From positions 243,435 through 307,434 of the forward strand of contig NZ_JACOON010000006.1 in assembly GCF_014287795.1 (NCBI RefSeq): a DNA stretch of 64,000 nucleotides, read 5' to 3'. The position numbers and the translations under genes are program-made. Below, in pieces: positions 8,505-16,490 of the stretch. How positions within the stretch are numbered: the stretch's first letter is position 1; each line of letters opens with the position of its first letter. Under the pieces are notes generated by a model. It was not told the DNA's origin, did no database searches, and saw nothing but the letters and a program-made list of their open reading frames with translations. This DNA is from Christensenella tenuis. Lineage in GTDB: Bacteria; Bacillota; Clostridia; Christensenellales; Christensenellaceae.

Positions 8505-9662
8505 TCACATCTTATCATATTCTTTCGGGATAAGCAAAAGGCTCAGAACTGCGGCGACGGAAGTCAGTGCAAAGATTACCCAGAAGGCCATATCCATGGA
8601 CGCCGCCTCGATCACGTTGCCCACGATGACCGGCCCGAGGAAGATCCCGATGGCAAAAATGGACTGCAGGATACCCGTTGCCGTAGACCGGTAACGCGGT
8701 TCCACCGCCTTAATGACAAAGCCCGCAAGCGCGCCGCACGTAATTCCGTAGCAAACGCCGGACAATGCCTGCATCACATAGATTACCCCAAGGTTCATGT
8801 GGTAGAACATGGGAATACACGAAACTGCGCCCAGCACAAATGAAATGGTAATGCACTTAATCCCGCCGATTTTTTTATATAGTTTGGTGCCGACAAACAT
8901 GGACGAAAGGCTTGTTACCAGAAAATAAACAACCATCAAAAGACCCAGCTGCGAGGAGTCCGCGCCGAGATCCTGCGCCGCAACCGACGTGAAATAACTC
9001 GGCAGCGCAAAGCACAGCAGCTGGGAAAAAACAGCAAGGATAGAAAAAACGATCAGATGCTTGTTTTTCATCAGGGCCGCAAGCTCCCTGCCGCTCGGCG
9101 GAACGATCTTCTGTTCTTCCTTCGGCGTTTTAAACATCATAATACAGCCGATGCCCACGAGCGCGACCAGGAAGGCAAAGTAAAAGGGCGCGTGGAGGCC
9201 GAACGCCTGCGCAAGGAACCCGCCCACGAGCGCGGCGACCACCTTGCCCATATTGGACGACGCATTGAGGATGCCCTGCGCTTTCACTTGCTTGTCTTCA
9301 TCGTTGTACTTGGAATAGGAGGCGCAAATCACGACCCACCACGCCGCAGCGGCTCCGCCCACACCGCGGGCCATCATCACCCAGAAGGTGTCTTTGGCCA
9401 CAATGAACATCAATCCTGAGACTGCAAGAATCACAAAGCCAACCAGCAGCAACAATTTATCCTTGCCGATCTTATCTGAAATGATCCCAAGGGGCACACG
9501 CAGCGCAATCTGCATTACGCCATAGGCCCCGCCGATCGCCCCTACCACAGCGGCCGTCGCCCCTAGGGACGTCGCATATGCGGGCAGCGTCGGCACATAG
9601 GAATACATGGACATCCACAAAAATGCCGCTACAAGGTTGATGATGACGATATTTCTTTTCAT
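8505..9662 (-). CDS. MFS transporter
   Basis: This is a 385-residue major facilitator with twelve predicted helices. The loop between helices 2 and 3 carries the usual motif (PLGIISDKIGKDKLLLL), and a glycine-rich stretch follows (ARGVGGAAAAWW). The start at 9662 makes an ATGA overlap with the stop of the GpsA-like gene, so translation is coupled; the longer frame that reaches 9692 would only run into the upstream gene. Coupling to a 2-hydroxyacid/glycerol-phosphate-type dehydrogenase suggests that the carrier moves the substrate or product of that enzyme. The substrate itself cannot be read. Confidence 0.9.
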   Translation of the reverse strand: MKRNIVIINLVAAFLWMSMYSYVPTLPAYATSLGATAAVVGAIGGAYGVMQIALRVPLGIISDKIGKDKLLLLVGFVILAVSGLMFIVAKDTFWVMMARGVGGAAAAWWVVICASYSKYNDEDKQVKAQGILNASSNMGKVVAALVGGFLAQAFGLHAPFYFAFLVALVGIGCIMMFKTPKEEQKIVPPSGRELAALMKNKHLIVFSILAVFSQLLCFALPSYFTSVAAQDLGADSSQLGLLMVVYFLVTSLSSMFVGTKLYKKIGGIKCITISFVLGAVSCIPMFYHMNLGVIYVMQALSGVCYGITCGALAGFVIKAVEPRYRSTATGILQSIFAIGIFLGPVIVGNVIEAASMDMAFWVIFALTSVAAVLSLLLIPKEYDKM

Positions 9663-10699
9663 AGCTGCGTTTCCACCTCGAAACTGCCCCACGGAATATT
9701 CACGTCTTTTCCGTTGTTGATGATATCGTCCACATGCAGCATCAAGGGAAAATCCGCGGCCGTTGCCTTTCCCCCGGCAATCAGCTTTCTCACCGCGCGT
9801 GCCGTGCGCGTCGCTATCACGATCGATTCAAGCGTGATTCCTTCGAGCTCCGCCATTGCGTCTTCAAAACGCATGCCCCGTCCGAGCAGTACGCCGATCT
9901 TGCGGGTACGTCCGCCGAATACCGTCACGTACAGGTCGCCCGCGCCAAGTACGATGTTGTCGTCGCCGCCGCCCACGAGCTTAAGCAGTTTGCGCATTTC
10001 GCGGACACTCTGCCCAAACAGCGCCGCCTGCGAATTATAATGTTCTTTCCCGGGCACCCCTTCCCGGCGCTCGGCAAGCCCCACCGCGAGAGACACCGCA
10101 AGCGCATAAGCGTTTTTCATGGCAACCGCGCATTCCACGCCCACAACATCCGTGGAAAGGCTGATGTGGTAATACGGCGCTTCAAACAGTGCCTTAATTT
10201 TTCGCAGGGTTTCCATATCCTCCCCGCAAAAACACACTTCCGTAGGATCGTGATCGGCAAGCTCATAGCTTGTGCACGGGCCGCCGACCGCATTCAGCGA
10301 AAGCTTCCTGTTCAATTTTTGCGCATAAAGATGCGGATAGGGAATCAGTTTCCCTTCCTCTGTATCCTGCATTCCCTTCGTTACCGCGAGGACGGGCAGC
10401 GTTTCCGGGATTACCGGCAGGATTTCGGCAAGGAACCAGTCTACGCCGAAGCTTGACACCCCGCTTACCAATAAATCCGCGCCCAAAAGCGCCTCTTCGA
10501 GTTCTTCTATCTGGTAATACCGGTAGCTGCCGGGAAGACGGCGTTTTAAGGTCAGGTGTTCCCCTGTTTTGCGCGCGTGTTCAATGATTTCCCTGTCAAG
10601 CGGCGTACCCACCAGCCGTATTTCATGCCCATTGCCGCTTGCCGGGAAACCGATGGCCGAACCCATCATTCCCGCCCCTACGATTGTAATAATGCTCAT
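9659..10699 (-). CDS. Glycerol-3-phosphate dehydrogenase-like NAD(P)-dependent oxidoreductase
   Basis: The 346-residue protein has an N-terminal Rossmann fold (ITIVGAGMMGSAIGF) and a C-terminal domain with the GpsA hallmark (GAGDLYVTVFGGRTRKIG) and a catalytic-type Lys in VAMKNAYALA. It differs from housekeeping GpsA in the Rossmann loop and in the segment that follows (GNGHEIRLVGTPLD), so the substrate may be another phosphorylated polyol or hydroxyacid. AAGGGAGA precedes the start. The stop overlaps the MFS start, so the two form a transport and oxidation pair. I do not assign gpsA because a specialised paralogue is as likely. Confidence 0.8.
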   Translation of the reverse strand: MSIITIVGAGMMGSAIGFPASGNGHEIRLVGTPLDREIIEHARKTGEHLTLKRRLPGSYRYYQIEELEEALLGADLLVSGVSSFGVDWFLAEILPVIPETLPVLAVTKGMQDTEEGKLIPYPHLYAQKLNRKLSLNAVGGPCTSYELADHDPTEVCFCGEDMETLRKIKALFEAPYYHISLSTDVVGVECAVAMKNAYALAVSLAVGLAERREGVPGKEHYNSQAALFGQSVREMRKLLKLVGGGDDNIVLGAGDLYVTVFGGRTRKIGVLLGRGMRFEDAMAELEGITLESIVIATRTARAVRKLIAGGKATAADFPLMLHVDDIINNGKDVNIPWGSFEVETQL

Positions 10700-10841
10700 C
10701 GATTGCTCTCCCTTGATATTGTATTCCCTGTTTCAAAAGGCTGTGGAGGGGAACCGTCCCGCTCCCTGTGCCCCAATGGCAAAAAGCAGATTTGCCCTAT
10801 TTATTTTACTCCCATTCTCCCGCAATGGAAAGCCCTTCACG

Positions 10842-10864
10842 AAAAAAGGCCGCTCGCCGCGGCC
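10842..10864 (-). terminator. Rho-independent terminator of the ACP/ligase operon
   Basis: The stem GGCCGC / GCGGCC has a 5-base loop and is followed by TTTTTT on the minus strand, 31 bases behind the acyl carrier protein gene. Confidence 0.8.
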
Positions 10865-10895
10865 CCTTTCCACCGTTATAAATTCTAATAAATGT

Positions 10896-11156
10896 TTAGA
10901 ATGCCTGTACGGGCATATGCCCTGTTTCCGTTTTGTCTTCGAGGTATAACAGTACGTCTTCTACCGTATCGAGCAGCCGCAGGTCCCTGTCTGGGATTTC
11001 AATCCCAAATTCATCCTCAAATGCCATGACCACCTCCATCAGCCCGAATGAATCCATTTCCAAATCGCTGATCAGGTGCTTATCCGGAGTAATCTCCTCA
11101 ATTTCCTTCGGACAGGCCATTGCCAGAAGCTGCTGTACCTTTTCCAGCTCCACCAT
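10896..11156 (-). CDS. Acyl carrier protein
   Basis: The 86-residue acidic protein has the phosphopantetheine site Ser in the motif EMDSFGLMEVV and the usual helix pattern of carrier proteins (EDEFGIEIPDRDL). It lies 97 bases downstream of a fatty-acyl-AMP ligase-like gene and shares its terminator, so the ligase probably loads this carrier or feeds the same acyl pathway. The sequence around the Ser (DSFG rather than the DSLD of the fatty-acid synthesis ACP) suggests a dedicated, pathway-specific carrier. GGAGG lies upstream of the start. Confidence 0.92.
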   Translation of the reverse strand: MVELEKVQQLLAMACPKEIEEITPDKHLISDLEMDSFGLMEVVMAFEDEFGIEIPDRDLRLLDTVEDVLLYLEDKTETGHMPVQAF

Positions 11157-11253
11157 CGCGGTTTCCTCCTTTCGTCAAACTGATTTATTTTCGCCTGGTT
11201 TCGGAAGGGTTCCCTTCCGCAAAACTTCCGCCCATACCGGGGTCTCGCCCGCT

Positions 11254-12927
11254 TTACATTGCAAAGCGTTTAATTGATTTTTTCGTTGTTTTTTCAAACT
11301 CCTTGTCACGCACATGGAAATGCCCGACGTGTTTAAAAATGGGCAATGTTTTATTGACCGCGGAAATATCCTTTTCGAGGGATTCCCCGATCTCTTGCGC
11401 GCTATGGGCCGCCGTATACTCTTCCGTCACAAAAATCTCCGCGCAGAGCTCCGTTTCGCTAAGTCCGTCCGAAGACGGCGCATACACGACCACTTCTTTA
11501 ATATACGGGATGCGCATCAAATATTCCTCTATTTCCTCGGGATAAATATTTTTTCCGCTCGGAAGCACGATCAGGTTCTTTTTGCGGCCCGTAATATGCA
11601 GGAAGCCCCCGCCGTCTATGTGACCGATATCGCCGGTGTTGAACCAGCCGTCTTTCATTACTTCCCGCGTGCCTTCCTCGTTTTTATAATACCCGAGCAT
11701 CACGTTGGGACCCTTAACCCAGATTTCACCGTCTCCGTCCTCGTCCGCATTTTCCACCTTCACATTGCAGCACGCAATCGGGATTCCTACGGCCCCATCG
11801 CAATAATAGCGGTTTTTATTGACCGAAACGAGGGGTGCGCATTCCGTAATCCCGTAACCGTTCAAAAGCAGGATGCCAAACTCCCGGAATTCGCGCATCA
11901 GCCGCGCGGACAGCGGCGCGCCGCCGCAGATGATAAGCTTCAGGTTCCCGCCAAACGCGTCGTGGATATTTTTAAAATATCGATCGCGGTTGTCTTCGCC
12001 CGCGCGAAGCTCCGCATTGCTTTTTTCGACCAGTGCGCGCAGCGCGTCTGCCTGGCCGTTTGCTTCCGCGTTCTGCCAGATTTTGCGGTGCATCATCTCT
12101 ACGAACAGCGGCACAAGGAAAATCATATCCGGCCTGAAAAGCTGCAAATTCTCCATGAAATGCCGCAGGCTGTCGTTTATGCAGATCGTTGTGCCGTTCT
12201 GGATCATCATGGTGATGCCGTGCGTACTTTCAAAGGAATGGTGTACGGGCAGCACAGACATACATACCTGCCCGAGATCCAGCAGGGAAAGCCCTCCCTC
12301 CGATGCGGAGAGGATATTCTTCTGCGTCAGCATCACGCCCTTGCTCTTTCCCGTCGTGCCCGACGTATACAGCAGGGCGGACAGGGCGTTTTCGTCGATT
12401 TCCCGCCGCTCATACCCGCACTCTTCCGCTTCGCGGATCAACCCGCGGAAACCGAGCGTTTTTTTACCGTCTTGCTCCGCGTGCATATTAATATAAAATC
12501 TCACAGCCGCAAGGCTATCGCGGATATTTTCCACCGTATCCGCATATTCACCCGAAAAGACCAGCGCCTGCGCGCCGCTGTCTTCGAGGATATTCGCAAT
12601 CTCGTCGTCCGGCAGTTCTTTGTCGATGGGAACGATGACGCCCACGCCGCACTGTACGCCATAGTAAGTAAGCAGCCATTCGTAGCTCGTCGGCCCGATG
12701 ACCGCAATGTGCGCGTCCGCAAGGCCAAGCCCTAAAAGCGCGTTCCCGAGCGCGTTCATATCACGCAGGAATTCGCCTGCGCCGATCCCGCGCACCGTTT
12801 TTTCCTTTGTGCGCACACGCAGCATATCCCGTCCGCCGTACGCCTCTTTTGCAGCGGCAAGCATCGTCCGCATATTCTTTTCATTTTTTAAGGGATAATT
12901 GGGGTAATTTTCCATATCACAACTCAT
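11254..12927 (-). CDS. AMP-dependent acyl-CoA/acyl-ACP synthetase
   Basis: This 557-residue member of the ANL superfamily activates a carboxylic acid with ATP to an acyl-AMP and transfers it to CoA or a carrier protein. Visible motifs are the P-loop LLYTSGTTGKSKGV, NGYGITECAPLVS, WFNTGDIGHID and the hinge/Lys region GRKKNLIVLPSGKNIYPEE. The length and the GKNIYPEE motif match long-chain acyl-CoA ligases. The adjacent ACP gene favours transfer to ACP. A TATAAT box lies at 12950-12955, 23 bases ahead of the ATG. The substrate is not deducible. Confidence 0.9.
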   Translation of the reverse strand: MSCDMENYPNYPLKNEKNMRTMLAAAKEAYGGRDMLRVRTKEKTVRGIGAGEFLRDMNALGNALLGLGLADAHIAVIGPTSYEWLLTYYGVQCGVGVIVPIDKELPDDEIANILEDSGAQALVFSGEYADTVENIRDSLAAVRFYINMHAEQDGKKTLGFRGLIREAEECGYERREIDENALSALLYTSGTTGKSKGVMLTQKNILSASEGGLSLLDLGQVCMSVLPVHHSFESTHGITMMIQNGTTICINDSLRHFMENLQLFRPDMIFLVPLFVEMMHRKIWQNAEANGQADALRALVEKSNAELRAGEDNRDRYFKNIHDAFGGNLKLIICGGAPLSARLMREFREFGILLLNGYGITECAPLVSVNKNRYYCDGAVGIPIACCNVKVENADEDGDGEIWVKGPNVMLGYYKNEEGTREVMKDGWFNTGDIGHIDGGGFLHITGRKKNLIVLPSGKNIYPEEIEEYLMRIPYIKEVVVYAPSSDGLSETELCAEIFVTEEYTAAHSAQEIGESLEKDISAVNKTLPIFKHVGHFHVRDKEFEKTTKKSIKRFAM

Positions 12928-12949
12928 TCCATTCGTTCATCTGGAAGCC

Positions 12950-12978
12950 ATTATAGCACACTGGCGGGATTTTTTCCA
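12950..12978 (-). promoter_or_regulatory. Sigma-A-type promoter of the ligase/ACP operon
   Basis: On the minus strand TGGAAA (12973-12978) and a perfect TATAAT (12950-12955) are separated by 17 bases, just upstream of the ligase start. Confidence 0.65.
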
Positions 12979-13080
12979 TACGTGTCGTGCCGCCCCGGTT
13001 TGCTTTTTCGCGCAAGCGCCGGCGGACGCACACCATTTATAGGCGCAGTCCGCCGGCGCAAAGCCTGCCGTTTTCGCATA

Positions 13081-13125
13081 AAAAAACAGGAGGTTCCCAT
13101 CCTGTGATGTTCCCATCCTGTTTTT
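13081..13125 (-). terminator. Terminator of the Lys/Ala-rich protein gene
   Basis: The arms AAAACAGGA and TCCTGTTTT enclose a direct repeat of CAGGATGGGAAC. The right arm runs into seven T on the minus strand. Confidence 0.7.
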
Positions 13126-13137
13126 CTTTGCAAACTC

Positions 13138-13773
13138 TTATGAATTCGCCGCTTTTTTGACTGAGGCCGTGCTCTTCTTAGCTGCCGTCTTGGTGGCGGA
13201 AGCGGTCTTTTTTGCCGCTGTTTTGGTCGCCTCGCCCGTCTTTTTGGCGGCTGTCTTCGCAGCTAAGCCTGTTTTCTTAGCCGCTGTTTTTGTTTCTGCT
13301 CCCGTTTTCTTGGCAGCCGTTTTCGCGGAGGAGGCCGTTTTTTTGGCTGCTGTTTTGGCGCTGCCGCCGGCTTTTTTGGCCGCCGTTCCCGTTTCCGACG
13401 CCTTCTCCTTCGCTTGATCCATCTTTCCTGCCGCTTCGCCGTCCGCCTCAGATTTCACCCTGTCGATCTCTGCTTCGATCTTTTTCAACTCTGCCTCGTT
13501 GTTTTTGATGCGGTCCCCATGCTCCGCGAGGTCTTTTTTCAACCGCCCCGCATCATAGGTCGCCTTGCCGATTGCGCGGTAGCTCTCGTTGATCTCGTCG
13601 GTCAGCTTCGCCTTTTGCGCATTCAGCTTTGCAACGTCCATCATTTCCTTCGACCGCGCCGCAACCGTTCCTCCCAGTGCTACAATGCTGTCCTTTGCTT
13701 TGCTCAAAACATCGCCGATCTTTTCACCGGCGCTTTGCAGCGTCGATTTTGTGCCGCTCTTTTCCTGTGCCAT
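13138..13773 (-). CDS. Histone H1-like Lys/Ala-rich protein
   Basis: This is a 211-residue soluble protein in two parts. Residues 1-115 are helical and charged, with a coiled-coil-like stretch (KNNEAELKKIEAEIDRVKSE). Residues 125-211 are almost only Ala, Lys and Thr in repeats of KTAAKKT spaced 9-10 residues apart, like the C-terminal tail of histone H1 and of bacterial H1-like proteins. Such tails bind DNA by charge. The likely role is nucleoid compaction or protection, but polyanion or envelope binding is also possible. The repeat is kept at DNA level with many synonymous changes, so it is selected as protein. GGAGG precedes the ATG and a terminator follows. Confidence 0.75.
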   Translation of the reverse strand: MAQEKSGTKSTLQSAGEKIGDVLSKAKDSIVALGGTVAARSKEMMDVAKLNAQKAKLTDEINESYRAIGKATYDAGRLKKDLAEHGDRIKNNEAELKKIEAEIDRVKSEADGEAAGKMDQAKEKASETGTAAKKAGGSAKTAAKKTASSAKTAAKKTGAETKTAAKKTGLAAKTAAKKTGEATKTAAKKTASATKTAAKKSTASVKKAANS

Positions 13774-13956
13774 TTTTGTTACCTCCTAACCGTCTTTGCG
13801 GTATCCTATGAATTTTCTCAGAATGTCCCGGAATTGTTTTGTCCCGAAACCAAGTTACATTAACATACACAGCCCGCTTTTTCATAAAACGCCTTTTTTA
13901 TATTTTAATCTTTTTCCAGTCCCGCAGATTTTGGAGGGCAGGCAACATCCGGGCAC

Positions 13957-13989
13957 AAAAAAACGGCCCTCTCCTGCAGGCCGTTTTTT
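13957..13989 (-). terminator. Terminator of the ABC/UroD operon
   Basis: The stem AAAACGGCC / GGCCGTTTT is followed by a T-run on the minus strand, 16 bases behind the last UroD-like gene. Confidence 0.85.
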
Positions 13990-14004
13990 CCATAAACCCC
14001 TGGA

Positions 14005-15009
14005 TTATCTGGTTTCCAAATATTCTTTCACCGCAAGCAGATTTTCCGGCGGTGTAAATTTCGGGACTTCGCAGCCCGCGGAGCTGATATAATGGGATCC
14101 CCCCTTTTGGGTGCACTCTTCCGCCGCCTGCTTTACCGACTCGGGCGTCCCCTGCAGCAGCACCGCAACAGGATCGTAATTTCCGGATAATACGGATGTG
14201 CCGCTGTACTTTCTCACTTCTTCAAGCGGCACCATCCAGTCCACATCAAAAATATCCACTACATCAAAGGGAATCCATTCGAGCAGCGGCCTCGTATTCC
14301 CGCAAATATGCAGCTTTGTTTTTGCGCCCATTCCACGAATTGCGGTAAGCAGCCTGCGTTCATATTCCCCTGCCAAATCCTGATAGGCGTTTGGCCCGGC
14401 GACGGAGGCGATCGCGTCGCCCACGCCTATGATATCTGCGCCAGCCTCGACCTGTGCCCGCGCGTACAGGATCGCCTGCTCGAGGCAAAACTCCAGCAGC
14501 GCGTGTATGAACTCCGGATCGTCGTATAAATCGATCAGAAACTCATTGACCCCGCGCAGGTCGGCAGCCTCTGCAAAGCAGCCTTCCACCCAACCGACAA
14601 CCGGGTAATCGTTCCCCACTTCCCTTTTGTAAAACTCAATCGCCCGGACAGTTTCCGTCATCCGCCGGCCGTTTGACGGTTCTACCAGCCTTAGTTTTTC
14701 CAGCCGGGATTTATCCGCCAGCAGAGATACCTTTGCATACGGCACATCATCCTCAGGAAATTCCACTTCCGTTCCGAGATCGTGCGCTTCCCGCATCGGG
14801 TCCGACATTGTCGTCACTACGTCAATCCCATAGCGCTGCGCGCACAGTATATTTCCCCGGGCAAGCGCCTCATGGTTCCTGCAATATTCACGAAAGGAAA
14901 CGCCGGCTTCCCGGGCCGCAAACAGCATGACAATATTCAAGTTGGGAATGCGGTCCGTTTCTTTTCCCATCAGTTTTTGAAAAACTCGTTCTTTTGCGTT
15001 GCACATCAC
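14005..15009 (-). CDS. Uroporphyrinogen decarboxylase-like / MtaA-like methyltransferase family protein (1)
   Basis: This is a 334-residue TIM barrel of the UroD superfamily. It keeps the His-x-Cys pair (LHICGNTRPLLEW) and a late Cys (SSAGCEVPKFTPPENL) that bind zinc in methylcobamide:coenzyme-M methyltransferases, and it lacks the arginine-rich N-terminal signature of true haem-pathway HemE. It therefore more likely handles methyl groups or another small substrate than porphyrins. It is the last gene of an operon led by a sugar-type ABC importer and followed by a terminator. Two other family members lie upstream. The physiological substrate is unknown. Confidence 0.82.
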   Translation of the reverse strand: MMCNAKERVFQKLMGKETDRIPNLNIVMLFAAREAGVSFREYCRNHEALARGNILCAQRYGIDVVTTMSDPMREAHDLGTEVEFPEDDVPYAKVSLLADKSRLEKLRLVEPSNGRRMTETVRAIEFYKREVGNDYPVVGWVEGCFAEAADLRGVNEFLIDLYDDPEFIHALLEFCLEQAILYARAQVEAGADIIGVGDAIASVAGPNAYQDLAGEYERRLLTAIRGMGAKTKLHICGNTRPLLEWIPFDVVDIFDVDWMVPLEEVRKYSGTSVLSGNYDPVAVLLQGTPESVKQAAEECTQKGGSHYISSAGCEVPKFTPPENLLAVKEYLETR

Positions 15010-15166
15010 TCTCTCCTCTTTCCCCTTGTATCCGTTTTTCCGCCGTATTTACCGTGTATACGCGCTCTGCGCCATTTCCCCACGCGCCTTTGCAGACGCG
15101 GTGCGCCGGAAACCGGATTTTTATTATTCTCAGGATTTATTATAGCATTACCGCTGCCCGAGTTCA

Positions 15167-16477
15167 CTAAATTTTTTCAATCTCTTCCCGCATGATTTGT
15201 ACCCACCGCGCAGCGTTTTGAGGATTGCCCCCAAGGGTGTTGTTGTCCTTCATAATAAACTCACAGATTCCGCCTTTTGTTTTTTGCACCGCCTCCCTGC
15301 AATCCCGTCTCACCGTCTCCTCATCTATACTGTGAAAGGCAAGCGGCGCAGGATTTGGTTTCACGGATGCAATATAGTTTTTTCCGAGGTATTCCGGGAC
15401 GGTACTCAAATCCGCCCAAGGCGAAACCGACACCCGCCGCAGGTGCGGGAGCGTTTTCACATAGTTCCATCTTCCGTGGTATCCTTCGCAGCAGCCGTAA
15501 CAGGAAAGGCCAAACCGTTCCAGGATTTTTTTGTGATAAGGCAATACAAATTCCGCATATAGCTCGGGCGCCATTTGGGCCGTCTCCTGCGCATCGCAAA
15601 AGCCCCACATGTCCTGTGTCCGCACGGGGTCCGTTCCTGCCCGCGGCAGTTCATCCGTAAATCCAAATCCACCCGATCCTACGTAGGTTCCGCCGTTATT
15701 GCTTGCAAGCAATCCATTTTCTTCAAGAAAATCCAGCATAGCGAGCTTGCCGTCGCAAATAAGCTTGAACATCCTGTGGACCCATTCCGGCTCCAAGAGG
15801 CAGTCGCACATGAAATCTTCCATGCCGCGCAGGTATACATAGTCAAAGCACAGCCCCAGCGTCCACCACCATACGTTCTTCCTGCGCACTGTAAGGATCC
15901 CGTCAAACAGGCCGGTGGCAAGATCCATAAGCCGCCCGGACTCCTCTTCATCTAAAATAATTTGCGGGGCGTGAAGCTTTTCAAAATCTGTTTCATACTG
16001 CTCAATCGCTTTTTTGATGTGGTAAGCGCCGCCGTTTTCCCCGCCCTCAAGCACAGGATCAATGCCCCAGCCGGTGTCCGTATAACTATAAGGGACATCG
16101 AAAAAGGGCTCGATCACCTTATCGTCGCGCAGGACTGTGGCCCAGTAAACCTGTTTTCTCAAATGCATTTCCCATACCCGTGCGAGCGGATCGCTGCAAA
16201 CGAGGCCCGACGGTGGGATGATCTCGTTCCAGCCGTTTTCAGGATCGATAAACACAAGCGGCTCATCTGATTTCAGATCGTTATGCACCGTCCATTTTTC
16301 AGCTTTTTTCTTCATTTCCGGCTGCGCCGCAAGCCCGGCAACCTCTTTTGCGAGCCCACGCAGTGTCGTTTTTTCCTTCGCAGAAAAAAGGAACGCCGTT
16401 TCCATTTCTTTTACCTGCGGGTATCCCGCCGCGGTTTGCATCGCGGCGGGATCTTTCCTGATATCGATCTTTGCCAT
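15167..16477 (-). CDS. Uroporphyrinogen decarboxylase-like family protein (2)
   Basis: The 436-residue UroD-superfamily protein is longer than the neighbouring paralogues because of an N-terminal extension of about 70 residues. The expected zinc-site segment reads GLSCYGCCEGYHGRW, so the usual His of His-x-Cys is replaced by Cys. The C-terminus (LGGNPQNAARWVQIMREEI) is typical for this clade. I start it at 16477, where GGAGGAA stands right before the ATG; a frame extension to 16519 would overlap the previous gene. It lies 13 bases downstream of paralogue 3, so they are co-transcribed. The function is unknown; an altered metal site suggests a different substrate from paralogue 1. Confidence 0.8.
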   Translation of the reverse strand: MAKIDIRKDPAAMQTAAGYPQVKEMETAFLFSAKEKTTLRGLAKEVAGLAAQPEMKKKAEKWTVHNDLKSDEPLVFIDPENGWNEIIPPSGLVCSDPLARVWEMHLRKQVYWATVLRDDKVIEPFFDVPYSYTDTGWGIDPVLEGGENGGAYHIKKAIEQYETDFEKLHAPQIILDEEESGRLMDLATGLFDGILTVRRKNVWWWTLGLCFDYVYLRGMEDFMCDCLLEPEWVHRMFKLICDGKLAMLDFLEENGLLASNNGGTYVGSGGFGFTDELPRAGTDPVRTQDMWGFCDAQETAQMAPELYAEFVLPYHKKILERFGLSCYGCCEGYHGRWNYVKTLPHLRRVSVSPWADLSTVPEYLGKNYIASVKPNPAPLAFHSIDEETVRRDCREAVQKTKGGICEFIMKDNNTLGGNPQNAARWVQIMREEIEKI

Positions 16478-16490
16478 AGCTTCCTCCGCC

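Noticed and set aside
11314..12735. Long open frame opposite the acyl-AMP ligase
   Set aside because: Antisense of a clearly conserved enzyme; no family motif and no ribosome-binding site.
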